Origin: Streblospio benedicti
Taxonomy: Eukaryota > Annelida > Polychaeta > Spionida > Spionidae
Direction of reading: 5' to 3'
DNA: 64,000 bases
Assembly (NCBI GenBank): GCA_019095985.1
Contig: CM032666.1
Span: 3,832,670 to 3,896,669, forward strand
The position numbers were made by a program, and so were the translations under genes. The notes beneath the pieces are model-generated. The model had not been told where the DNA came from, made no database searches, and saw only the letters and a program-made list of their open reading frames with translations. This document shows, piece by piece, positions 46,583 to 56,349 of this stretch (position 1 is its first letter; each line of letters begins with the position of its first letter).

Positions 46583-46832
46583 TATCAGACTCTTATTTGG
46601 AAGGAAGCACTAACATCCAAACCAGAGATACATGTACCATTCCCGGCAGGATTTGGTTGGGAGCTTACAAGCAACTGTCTGGTACCTGTGCACACTGCCT
46701 TCTGTTTCTGACACATGTGTAAATCTTATCCACTGCAGCTGCAAAGGTACATGTTATAGCTACAAATGTAGTTGCCGAAAAGCAAAGTTAGTTTATAGTG
46801 GACTATGTAAGTGTCACATACAAATAAACATT
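46583..46832 (+). repeat. Inverted copy of the FEN-like gene's 3' end
   Basis: Reads CATTATCAGACTCTTATTTG at its start, through GGATTTGGTTGGGAGCTTAC to the CXC-encoding part (HCSCKGTCYSYKCSCRKAK, SGLCKC). It matches the reverse complement of about 44935-45170 at more than 90%, so the gene is bracketed by 235-250-bp inverted repeats made of its own coding end. Here the CXC reading frame is cleaner than in the main copy. Confidence 0.85.
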
Positions 46833-46839
46833 TGGCCAC

Positions 46840-47520
46840 AGATGCCTTTGTATGTGAATGGGTGTGTTCTATCTCTCCGTAACCTCTCATGACCCCCAGG
46901 CTATGCTTCGTTCTTGACGCTGCCAGCCTCATGAGAACTTTTCATATTATTCATTCTTTTCTTAGACGTGATAGGATTAGCACCTGCTTTCACCAAAACA
47001 CGATTACCAGCAATGTAAGAACTATACTTTAAAATATGACAGCCTCTTCTCAATATTTGTGCATGGCTGGCTTTTACTGGCTGTAACTGATGTGGCTGTT
47101 ACACACAGATTCCTATTGGATTATTAGTAGAGTAGGCCTAAGTTTATTTTAGGTTATGTCAAGGCATGGAATCATTTGGTTCTAACAAAAACTGGGATAC
47201 CATACTTACACCATGCTGAGTGTCAGTTGTATCAATGTTAGGGAGCTGTCATTATTTATGTGGGGGAGGGGGCGGTCGGATTTGTGTCACTAGCTTACTT
47301 TGAAATTTACCCACCTCCTCTTGCCCTTGGAAGTTGTGCACTCAAAATTTACCCCCTCACATTTTGTGCATTGAACCCTCTGTTCAGAGTGAATGCAACA
47401 TAGAACTTAATATTGAATTTGATAAAAAGACTACACGAAAAAAATAAACTGTATCTCAACTTTATTCACATACAAATGTCTCTTCAGTACAACCATTTGA
47501 ATTTCACCAGTTGTATATCA
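46840..47520. other. No gene; possible MITE edge
   Basis: From 47233 the phrase GGGAGCTGTCATTATTTATG followed by a G run looks like the end of another MITE, but no matching second end was found. Otherwise unremarkable. Confidence 0.35.
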
Positions 47521-47523
47521 TTA

Positions 47524-49055
47524 GGGGCGGACCATTACTTAGTTGGGGGAGGGCGCGAGTAAATTTTTTCGAACAAACAATTTTTTTCACATGGCCATAT
47601 TATGCAAGCATTTTTTTTCACACGATGACGCTGACAAACATTTTTTTTCAATCAGTACTTTAATGTCAAAATTTTTTTGTATACAAAATGGACGACGACT
47701 TCTCAAATTTTAATTAATTTGTATTTATGTGGAATGCATTGAAAACACTACTAATATTTGTATGTCAATGGAAAATGAATCAAAATAGATTAACGCTGTT
47801 CACATTTGAAGCTTCAAAGAACCATATACATTTTTTACCTTACCTGTCAGATCACCTTTCGGCCGTCGACTCGTTTGGCCGTATGTCCACAATTAATATT
47901 TGACAATTGTTTCTTTATTTTTCATTCAATTTTCATCTTTATACACATGTAGCTTGTATGCCTAATTGTCTTATGAGTAATTGTCACAGTTCATGGTTGA
48001 ATCATGCCCCTGGGCGGAAAATTGACCCCGCACCAGGGTTCCATCAATTTTTTTAGAATAAACCTTAGCTGAATCATTGTTTTTTAAATTTTCACCAAAT
48101 TTATACATGTTGCATTTGTCTATATGATCATCATTCCATAGTTGAATCATGCCCATGCTGGGGTCCATCAAAATTTGTTACTATAAACCATAGCTGCGTT
48201 ATTTTTCATTCGATTTTCTCCAAATTTAAACACAATGTGTATGCCTATATGAAAAAAGGTAAAATATGCAAATATGCAGCCTAGATGCATCACTGTGTGA
48301 ACCTCTCTTATATTTGGTAATCCTCAGCTCATAAGTAATACTCTGAAGATAGGATGGGCTTGATATTTGAATATACAGCCATGGCCGTATAAATGAGAAC
48401 TTTTTCCATCGCCAAAGGTCCAAAAAGTAGCAATTTTTCAGATAAAAGCCCATGGGCTTTCATGCACATAGATATGGTACACAGAAAATGCTGATTGCAT
48501 GCAAAGAACGCTTCATGTAATTATGAATACGTTATGGATACTAAAAACTGTTGGTAACATATTGAATTTTTAAGTGATAACTGATAAATGTAAAAATAAA
48601 GCTTTCGACTCAATTGTATATTGATAGCCGGATTGAGAGACCTGCTCGCAGTACAAGGAATATGTCACTGACATTCATAGAATTTTTGAAGGAACTTCTT
48701 CATTCATGGTATAATACGTACAATGTACATGATTTCAGTGTGAAAATTTGCCTTTGCTGTAAGAGAAAGTAGATGAGAAAGTATTTGGCATATTCAGAAT
48801 ATTTGTGTTAATGCTTGAAATACAGAATACAGGAGAAATACATTAGCATCATTGCCATCAATAAACATATTGTTCGTAAAAATGAATGCCATAAACGCGT
48901 AAAAATCAACATTTGTGCAAGCAATTCTTTTCTCTACAAATGAACAAATATTTTTTTTCCTTTCAAAATGTGAACGAACTATTTTTTTCCCATGTGTCTG
49001 GTGAACAAACATTTTTTTCCATATTTTACCCTCCAACTAAGTAATGGTCCACCCC
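47524..49055. mobile_element. PIF/Harbinger-like non-autonomous element
   Basis: The left end GGGGCGGACCATTACTTAGT mirrors the right end ACTAAGTAATGGTCCACCCC, with one mismatch. TTA lies directly outside both ends, the 3-bp TTA/TAA duplication typical of PIF/Harbinger. Near each end AACAAACATTTTTTTTC-type phrases are repeated 3-4 times in the same orientation. No transposase frame is present. A two- to three-copy degenerate tandem repeat (period about 145 bp, GTTGAATCATGCCC at 47997 and 48141) lies inside. Confidence 0.8.
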
Positions 49056-49058
49056 TTA

Positions 49059-50841
49059 AGATATTCTGATTTGATAGTTTATATCGTTTTCCTGTCTAAT
49101 AGTAGGCCCTACGTGTTATTAAAATTATATTTTACACAGCATTTTAGGGATCTCTTTTTACATTTAGCATCAACTATATCTATGCATTAGACTAGTAGGC
49201 ATGTAATAACATGGTCAAGGGTAAGCGGACATGTACACGCCCAGTACATGAAGAACACTTTACACAAAAAATGGAATTCACAGGATGCGTGTGTTCACGG
49301 GCTCACTGTGTACCACTCTATGGTGCATTTTGTTATGAAATGAAGTATTCACGCACATCCCGTAGGTGGGGATAATATGCGATTTGAACATGTTTATTTC
49401 CATGTAATTTTACTAGAAATTTTCATTTTACACTTTAGTCAAAGAGCATTACCAAACATTCTCTGCTTTATCTGCGGGAAAACAATCGTGTTCATGATAG
49501 ATGCGGTCGCCAGAGTCTTGACAGAGTCTCGTCACATGTACATTTTAGTGACGTGAGGAGACTGATGTATGTCGAGACCCTGGCGTCCGCATCTAGTAAT
49601 ATTATTTAGTACTGATTTGCACTTTAGATGCTTTATATTTTTCTTTAAAAAAAACGTATGGGATGTGTATGACATACAGGATCATTTGAAGGGGTCTATT
49701 ATGTCATGTTTGAACATTATACCACTCACTTAAGATTTTAATTCATTAAATCTGACATATTTGACACTTGCTACACACTATCTTAAATAGTGTAATTGAG
49801 TGATTTTAAAGTTAGAATTACAAAATCGCAACAATTAATAAAATTATAAAAAGATTAAAAACAACATGCTCACATCAGATTCTACATGAAAAGCTTGAGA
49901 AAAATAGAGTATATACAATTATATTGGACATGTTTGACATTTAAAACACACTGGGGCAGCTCCTGCCTTGAATAATGCGATCTTTCATTTAGTAAGTTGT
50001 ACCATTTTATGGTTGTTCAAAAAGATCATCTTATTCCTCATGCAATAAATTCTTTCATAAAAACATTCAATAATAAATAACCCAAGCTCACATCAACTAG
50101 AATAAAATGGCTTCTAAACACGCATCCACAGTCACATTATCACAATCAATATCACAGTCAAACATACTTCCACACATCCCTCCCAAAATCACTCTTAGAG
50201 CCCTTAGAAACAAGAGCAAAACTGGAAATATTGTACAGGCCATGCTGAAATCAATGACACAAATTATGTTTCAGTAAATTATGCATGGGCTTACTGAATT
50301 TGAATTAAATTATTCTTTTCACTTTCCACTTGACCTAAATGAAAATTGAAATTTGAATACCCTTTGAAATGTAAGCAAAATCAACAAAATAAATAAATGA
50401 CACAACATTACATAAATATACAAGATAAATACAAGATGAATACATATATAAATACAAGACAAATATACAATGTAACATTACATAAAGAAAAGAAAATTAC
50501 TGAACGCATGACTGCACTTTAACATTTTCCAAAATTCTTTCTGCAAACCTATAACTGATTCAGAGACTAATCTTTCCTGAAAGCTTGAAATACCAAAAGG
50601 TTTCTCAGGGTCTGTCTCCAGCCCTGTCACTCATCACTATCCTTCACCCCACATATAACAAACCGTTCAATTTCAAGTAGAGGTCTATGTCAACAAAGAT
50701 CAGATCACTCTAAAACACTGATGATAAATTATCAATCTTGAAATTTTTCATCTTTTAACAGCACAACCTTCTCTAGTCTGATCTAAGTTTGTATAACTAA
50801 TGTCGTCCTTGACTTGTGCCTTGCAAGTCCACGCCCTTTTG
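49059..50841 (-). other. Intergenic, probably including the CDC25 3' UTR
   Basis: AT-rich, no coding frames. The part adjoining the CDC25 stop codon is expected to be its 3' UTR. I cannot place the polyadenylation site with confidence. Confidence 0.4.
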
Positions 50842-52410
50842 CTATTTTCTGTTCATTAGACCATGATCCGACTTTGCACGAAAAAATTTGAGATCGTCTT
50901 TGTGGGCTTTGTCAAGCATGGTTTTATACCTTCCGTTATGACAGAGGTGAGGCACCTGTTCATAGAATGCTTTGTAACCACCTTCCAAAAGGTACAGCTC
51001 CGGACAGAAGAGGCTTGGGTAGCTGTCTTTGTTCACATCTCTGTCGTGGTTTCTAACAAAGCGTGACATTCTAGGTCCACGTTCTGATGAGAATTCACAG
51101 TGGAATATTATAATCACACGCTTATCACTCTTGGGATTCTGTCGCCACTCAGAGCTTTCAAGAAATGTTTGAAAGATCTCTTTCTTAGTGTAGAGATTAA
51201 CTGCACCATTAATGTGGCCACCATCATATTCATATGGATAACGACAGTCAACAATGAGGTACTTCTCAACAACATGGTCGTACTCTCCATTTATAAGATC
51301 TTTTAGCGTGGACCAGCTGATGCCTTTGAGGTCCTGGTGCTTGCTGGGACACAGGGGCAGACAATATTCCCTGCTGTAATCTCCTATCAGGTTCTCTTTA
51401 CAGTCGTCAGCTCGTGACAATGCCGTCTTGATAGCAATCTCAGACATGCAGCGCTGAAGTGTTCGAGGACTAGGTTTCACTACAACTGGAACTTCATTCT
51501 GACTGTCAATGACACTGCGACGCCTTTTAAATAGTGGGGGAATTTGAGGCGAGTCATCCTCCTGCTCTGACCTTTTTTTATATGTGAATGGTCGCGACCG
51601 CATTATTAGCTTATTTGGCATTGATGGTGATCTGGAGAGACCTCGACGTGTAGTCTTTGGTGTTGGCTCTTCACTTAGTCTTTGTACCGCTGGGGGCTTG
51701 ATTCTGAGTAGTGACATCTCTGGCTTATAAAGGACTGGGGCATTGAAAAGGGAACTGAGATTGGAGGGAACATTATTTTCCTTGTTGTCTCCAAAATCAT
51801 CAAAATTGTTCACAACAAAGTCGTCATCATAGGCGTCGTTGGCGTTCTCATCGTCGTCATCCAGTGACGTTAAAGGTGAGCACTTGAGCGGACTGTTGTC
51901 AGTGATCGGACTGAAGGACAGCGCTGTGGGTGGCATGGCTGAGAACCCCTTTGGGGAGGCCTTTCTGCTTGGCGAGTTGCTGTCATTGGCCATCGAATTC
52001 ACTCGCATCAGTGACCGAGGTCGAGGGGCAGGACCCAGAGGAATCTTGAACGCTGTCTCCTTGATTTCACCAGAGTCCAGGCACACGGCTGAGTCTGGAG
52101 AGCTTTTATCTTCGTCTACAATTGCTATTTTCTTTATTGGGGACGTTTTCACGGGTGTTGGGGTGAGATCGAGCGAGAAAGGATGGATAGCAACATTGGC
52201 AATGTTGTCATTGCTGAGGGTGTCTTGCAGGGAGCTGCTGTCGATCGAGCAAGCCAGCTGCTGAGAATCAGGAGAGTAGCCATCGTGTGAGGAAATGTCT
52301 GAGTCCACTCCGTCACGTCTTTGAAAGCCATCGTCGGGTGATTCTTCATCCTCACACAAGGGGGACAATGAAATTGTCTGACGGAACCTCTGTGATGTTG
52401 AACGTTTCAT
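50842..52410 (-). CDS. CDC25: CDC25 dual-specificity phosphatase (intronless, complete)
   Basis: It removes inhibitory phosphates from Thr14/Tyr15 of CDK1/CDK2 and so triggers entry into S phase and mitosis, acting in nucleus and cytoplasm. One open frame of 522 residues starts at an ATG with G at -3. The C-terminal rhodanese-type catalytic domain spans about 355-495 and contains IVDCRYPYEY (about 386-395) and the active site HCEFSSERGPRM, with Cys438 and Arg444. The N-terminal 350 residues are the usual regulatory region, with many Ser-Pro sites, two KEN boxes (210-212 and 338-340), and RSPSMP (260-265), which corresponds to the 14-3-3 docking site around Ser216 of human CDC25C. Length and layout are normal for animal CDC25. 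The lack of introns is unusual. A truncated duplicate of the 5' end lies just upstream. Confidence 0.95.
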   Translation of the reverse strand: MKRSTSQRFRQTISLSPLCEDEESPDDGFQRRDGVDSDISSHDGYSPDSQQLACSIDSSSLQDTLSNDNIANVAIHPFSLDLTPTPVKTSPIKKIAIVDEDKSSPDSAVCLDSGEIKETAFKIPLGPAPRPRSLMRVNSMANDSNSPSRKASPKGFSAMPPTALSFSPITDNSPLKCSPLTSLDDDDENANDAYDDDFVVNNFDDFGDNKENNVPSNLSSLFNAPVLYKPEMSLLRIKPPAVQRLSEEPTPKTTRRGLSRSPSMPNKLIMRSRPFTYKKRSEQEDDSPQIPPLFKRRRSVIDSQNEVPVVVKPSPRTLQRCMSEIAIKTALSRADDCKENLIGDYSREYCLPLCPSKHQDLKGISWSTLKDLINGEYDHVVEKYLIVDCRYPYEYDGGHINGAVNLYTKKEIFQTFLESSEWRQNPKSDKRVIIIFHCEFSSERGPRMSRFVRNHDRDVNKDSYPSLFCPELYLLEGGYKAFYEQVPHLCHNGRYKTMLDKAHKDDLKFFRAKSDHGLMNRK

Positions 52411-52535
52411 GCCGAAATATCAATTTAAGTTGGAGACAAGTTGTCTGCGTTCTCCTGGTTTTGGTACTAGGTACTGTATACAAACGTTGTGACGTAGTTA
52501 GTGACGTAGATATAACAGGTGCTTTCCGTTAACTA
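52411..52535 (-). promoter_or_regulatory. CDC25 5' flank with two TACGTCAC motifs
   Basis: Reading toward the gene: AACGGAAAGCACCTGTTATA, then TACGTCACTAACTACGTCAC. TACGTCA resembles a CREB/ATF half-site and CACCTG an E-box. Part of this block (AACGGAAAGCACCTGTTA and CTACGTCACT) is also present in the upstream duplicate, where it diverges less than the coding part. There is no TATA box. Confidence 0.45.
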
Positions 52536-52551
52536 GTACTATAGTACTAAG

Positions 52552-52692
52552 GTCTGAGTCCACTCGTCCAGGTGATTCTTCCTACTCACACAGGGGGAAA
52601 TGAAGTTGTCTGACGGAACCTCTGTAATGCTGAACGTTTCATGTCAAAAATATCAACAGTGACGTAGATCTAACAGGTGCTTTCCGTTAAAT
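52552..52692 (-). pseudogene. Truncated duplicate of the CDC25 5' end
   Basis: A second ATGAAACGTTCA start is followed by a frame reading MKRSALQRFRQTTSFPPV, then a stop, against MKRSTSQRFRQTISLSPL in the real gene. Further on, GAATCACC and GAGTGGACTCAGAC still match. Deletions inside make it non-coding after about 18 codons. About 140 bp remain, including the shared promoter block. Its upstream end is where the LINE tail begins. Confidence 0.85.
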
Positions 52693-52983
52693 TCAATTCA
52701 ATTCAATTCAAATTATTTTATTTGTACACATACATGAAAATAACATTAGAATAAAAGGAATAATTTAATAATAAAAAATTGATTAATGCATACATGCTAC
52801 AAAACAGAGAGCACTAAAAGCCTTTGGTAAAAAGCCAATTGCTTATTTCCATAGTGGCACTGGATTGATCACATGATACAGGACGGCAATTTATCACATT
52901 ATACTAATAAAATAACAAAACTAAATAATTAAACAAATAAATATATAAATAAGTTAAGAACTGGGATCACAGATATCATAGTA

Positions 52984-54036
52984 CTACATCACAAACTCAT
53001 TTTTTTCTTTATCTTGCATCGTATTAAATAGATATTTCTTACATTTATTTTTAAAATCGTCTTTAGTTTTAGTACATTTAATATATTTTGGTAAATTATT
53101 CCACATTTTTGCTCCATTATACATAAAGGATTTGCTACCATGAGATTTTACATGTGGAACGACATAACAATTTTCACTCTTTCTGGTATTGTGTGAATGG
53201 ATATCTGCCACTCTTTTAAATGTACATAGGTAAGTTGGTGCCAAACCGTGAAAAATATTGTACATCATATTACAAGATAAATAATTAAAACGACTTTCAA
53301 CATTCAAATATTTCACTTTCATAAAATCTGTACATAGTAAATGATGCCTATTGCCATATCCCAGAATATATCTAACCATCTTGTTTTGTGCTGTTTGTAA
53401 TTTCTTTTTTAAGCATTGTTCCAAACCTCTGTAATAAACATTATAACCATAATCTAAACGTGACTGTAATAAAGCTGAACACAATAATTTACGCTCTCTT
53501 AAATTAAGGAAACCACTTTTACGATACAGAAACCTGAGTCCTGCATTGACTTTTTTAATAATAGAATTACCCATGGTATGTCCGCTCATGTCCTGGTCAA
53601 TGACCACTCCAAGGTATTTAACATTGCTCTTAGCTTCTATTTTTACACCTTTACAATTGATATTCAAATAACTATGTTTCTTAAGTTTCTTTTTTGATGC
53701 AAACAAAATTGACTCTGTTTTACCCAAATGAAGTGACAGCTTGTTAGAATCTAACCAATTGCTAATTTTTTCCATTTCAGAACATAATAAAATTTCAATG
53801 GTTTTGACGTCTTTTCCAGATACTAGTAATAAAGAATCATCTGCATATAAACATAAATCACATGAAATTGAATTAGACATGTCATTAACATATATTGTAA
53901 AAAGAAGTGGGCCCAAAATAGAACCTTGGGGGACACCACAGGTAACTTCTCCAGCTTCTGATAAGCAACCTTTACATCTACGAATTGTTTTCTGTTTGAC
54001 AAATAGGAGTTGAACCAAAGAACGGCAGAGTCGCAC
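52984..54036 (-). CDS. LINE reverse transcriptase, C-terminal part
   Basis: A 350-codon open frame containing GVPQGSILGPLLFTIYVNDM, LYADDSLLLVSG (RT active site, Asp-Asp intact) and LGVVIDQDMSGHT. The tail (AKMWNNLPKYIKCTKTKDDF) is typical of CR1/L2-group ORF2 proteins. It is out of frame with the upstream half, so this copy cannot make a full protein. Confidence 0.85.
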   Translation of the reverse strand: MRLCRSLVQLLFVKQKTIRRCKGCLSEAGEVTCGVPQGSILGPLLFTIYVNDMSNSISCDLCLYADDSLLLVSGKDVKTIEILLCSEMEKISNWLDSNKLSLHLGKTESILFASKKKLKKHSYLNINCKGVKIEAKSNVKYLGVVIDQDMSGHTMGNSIIKKVNAGLRFLYRKSGFLNLRERKLLCSALLQSRLDYGYNVYYRGLEQCLKKKLQTAQNKMVRYILGYGNRHHLLCTDFMKVKYLNVESRFNYLSCNMMYNIFHGLAPTYLCTFKRVADIHSHNTRKSENCYVVPHVKSHGSKSFMYNGAKMWNNLPKYIKCTKTKDDFKNKCKKYLFNTMQDKEKNEFVM

Positions 54037-55471
54037 GCACCAATAGCTTTAAGGTTTTTAACAAAATTACATGGTCTACCGTGTCGAAGGCTTTCTGTAA
54101 GTCTAATAAAATAACACCAGTATATAAGCCTTGATCCATGTTAAATCTTATCTTGTCTGACAAATATGTAAGTGCAGTATCAGTTGAAAAACAAGATCTG
54201 AAGCCTGATTGATATTCATAGATAAGGTTATTTTCACATAGATAAGAATAGAACTGGTTATATACAATCCTTTCAAATATTTTTGAGACAACTGGTAGAA
54301 TAGATACAGGTCTATAATTTCCTTCACTGTTGCAGTCTCCCTTTTTATATAATGGTACAACTCTCGCAGTCTTAAACTCATTAGGAACTTCAGAGAGTCT
54401 TAGTGACAAGTTGATTACATATGTAAGAGGACTAACAATTTCCTTAGAACCATCTTTCAGAAATCTAGCCGATATATTATCACATCCAGTAGATTTGGTA
54501 ACATTAAGGGATGACAGTAATTTTAAAACTTCAGCCTCACTAACAATTGAGAATTTAAAGGAGTCTTTAGATACACCCTTGTCTTTATAATAGTTTTCAA
54601 TTTTATTTTCATCGAAAACAGTCTTTGGAAGCTTGTCTACAAGCTTGGCTGCAATGTTGCAGAAAAAATGATTAAATTTATTTGCTACAAATTTGTCATC
54701 AAAAATAATTTCACCGTTGTCATTTTTAAGACCGATAGTTGCTGAGCCTGACTTTAATTTAGTTGGTGTTCCTAAATCTTTAAGATTTATCCATAATTTC
54801 TTAGGGTAACTTTGGTTTTCTTCGATTTGGTTTTTAAAAAAATTTCTTTTAGCCATATTGATTTCTCTCTGTGTTTGATTTCTTAACTTTTTGTATTCTA
54901 AAAAATCATCATTTTTCAATGACTTTTTGAAGTTAATCTGTGCTTTGTCCCGTTTCCTAATAAGATTTATAATATCACCAGAAAACCAAAGTTGAGTCCT
55001 TTGTTTAAGTCTGACTTGTTTTACAGGAGCAACAACGTCTATTACAGCTTTGAACATTTGACAAAAATTACACCATGCTTGGTTTGCATTCTCGCAATTG
55101 ATTACCTTAAACCAGTCCTGTCTTTTTAGTTTTTCTTCAAAATCAGTTACACTGTAGTTTTTCAGACTGCGAATTTGTGTTACATTATGTTTGTTAACTT
55201 GACCCCTGTTTATTTTCCTAGTACAAAATATAATATGATGATCACTAAAGCCACAAGGAATGACACCTGATTGAGAAACTTTATACTGGTCAGATATAAT
55301 TACAAGATCAATAATAGAAGCAGATGTGTTTGTTATTCTAGTGTACTCTTCAATAAGTTGACAAAAACTAAACATTTTCATAAAACTGTTGAGACTTTTT
55401 ACTAAACTATTAATTTTTTTACCATCGACATTAGTATTAAAATCACCAAGTAAGTATGTTTCTTGTTGCAT
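53978..55471 (-). CDS. LINE endonuclease end and RT N-terminal part
   Basis: A 497-codon frame. The endonuclease C-terminus has GDFNTNVD and SDHHIIF. Then comes a basic linker (KKLWINLKDLGTPTK), RT fingers (NYRPVSILPVVSKIFE) and DLQKAFDTVDH. The first endonuclease motifs are missing because the copy is 5'-truncated next to the hairpin element at about 55490. Confidence 0.85.
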   Translation of the reverse strand: MQQETYLLGDFNTNVDGKKINSLVKSLNSFMKMFSFCQLIEEYTRITNTSASIIDLVIISDQYKVSQSGVIPCGFSDHHIIFCTRKINRGQVNKHNVTQIRSLKNYSVTDFEEKLKRQDWFKVINCENANQAWCNFCQMFKAVIDVVAPVKQVRLKQRTQLWFSGDIINLIRKRDKAQINFKKSLKNDDFLEYKKLRNQTQREINMAKRNFFKNQIEENQSYPKKLWINLKDLGTPTKLKSGSATIGLKNDNGEIIFDDKFVANKFNHFFCNIAAKLVDKLPKTVFDENKIENYYKDKGVSKDSFKFSIVSEAEVLKLLSSLNVTKSTGCDNISARFLKDGSKEIVSPLTYVINLSLRLSEVPNEFKTARVVPLYKKGDCNSEGNYRPVSILPVVSKIFERIVYNQFYSYLCENNLIYEYQSGFRSCFSTDTALTYLSDKIRFNMDQGLYTGVILLDLQKAFDTVDHVILLKTLKLLVRATLPFFGSTPICQTENNS

Positions 55472-55489
55472 GTAGAGTGGAGAAAAAAA

Positions 55490-55880
55490 ACCACGACGCT
55501 AGTCTAAACTCCTCACAATATCAATACAGCCGCTGATGACGCAAGGCGTGTTCATGCTGTGCGGAGAGCAACAGTTTAGACTAACGCCTCTGCGCGCTCA
55601 AAACAAACGAAATTGACGTATCCGCGCGCTCAAAACAAACGAAATTGACTGGCAATGAGAATGTTATAATATGATTTATTTTAAAATAAAATGGATTTTA
55701 GTCATGATAGAATGGTGATTGACCACTCGATTGTCGTGTCAATTGCAAAATTGAGCATGCTGACGTCTGATTTACCCGAACAAAGTGAGGGTAAATCAGA
55801 CGTCAGCATGCTCAATTTTGCGATTGACACTCCAATCTCGTGGTCAATTCCTACAGTTCCCTATTTCGGTTTCTTGAAAT
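55490..55880 (+). mobile_element. Hairpin (foldback) repeat, copy 1
   Basis: The core is two 42-bp arms, 55736-55777 and 55789-55830, around an 11-bp loop, with one mismatch. The arms include GAGCATGCTGACGTCTGATT. Flanking modules shared with copy 2 are a TAGTCTAAAC motif, GCCGCTGA-GACGC, AATGAGAA-GTTAT followed by GATTTATTTTAAAATAAA, GATTTTAGTCATGATAGAAT, and TCCTACAGT beyond the hairpin. A 147-codon frame crossing it is a by-product of the palindrome. There is no transposase. Confidence 0.8.
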
Positions 55881-56249
55881 GTACCCACAGCCCAATGTTT
55901 TGTAAACAAAGAGGGAATCCCATAACATCCAGCCTTAATAACTATTTCCGACACGCGAATTTCGGCTTGCGGCGCACGGGTGATAAAGGCTACAGTCCTG
56001 TTTTTAGTACGGAACCTCCCAATGTCAATCCACTAGTTTTTCTCTCTGTTTTAATTTATTTATATTTTTCTATCAAACGCGTGTTTATGATTGTAAAATT
56101 GGAAGTTATTAGGTGCAGCATGTCAAGAAAATAGAAAAATAAAATTATAAAGTGAAATTGTCAGAGGAGGTGGTTGCTGTTCATGTCCCTTTAACTAGCC
56201 TACGACGGTATCAGATATGTTTACTGAGTCATCCACATTCAAATTAGGG
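55881..56249. other. No gene recognised
   Basis: Sequence between the hairpin repeat and the N gap. The open frame running in from the hairpin is not credible as a gene. Nothing else seen. Confidence 0.4.
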
Positions 56250-56349
56250 NNNNNNNNNNNNNNNNNNNNNNNNNNNNNNNNNNNNNNNNNNNNNNNNNNN
56301 NNNNNNNNNNNNNNNNNNNNNNNNNNNNNNNNNNNNNNNNNNNNNNNNN
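56250..56349. other. Assembly gap (100 N)
   Basis: Exactly 100 N, directly at the left edge of the MITE plus LINE copy A that is duplicated at 42-43.5 kb. Gaps at such near-identical repeats are often assembly breaks. Confidence 0.99.

Larger units (their letters stand above)
52691..55471 (-). mobile_element. CR1/L2-like LINE, 5'-truncated
   Basis: The minus strand carries the end of an apurinic endonuclease (LLGDFNTNVDG, GFSDHHIIF), then a reverse transcriptase: YRPVSILPVVSKIFERIVYN, QSGFRSCFSTDTAL, LLDLQKAFDTVDHV, GVPQGSILGPLLF and the catalytic LYADDSLLL, followed by the C-terminal W-NNLPKYIK...DFKNK box. Two frame changes lie between about 53950 and 54080; the rest of the roughly 830 codons is open, so the insertion is young. 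The 3' end is a TTGAA repeat (52691-52712 on the plus strand as ATTCA), a tail type seen in CR1/L2-group elements. Clade not certain. Confidence 0.9.

Noticed and set aside
51839-52264. 141-codon plus-strand frame opposite CDC25
   Set aside because: Antisense shadow of the Ser/Asp-rich regulatory region of CDC25.
55691-56134. 147-codon frame over the hairpin repeat
   Set aside because: Open mainly because of the palindrome. A similar frame in copy 2 is explained the same way.
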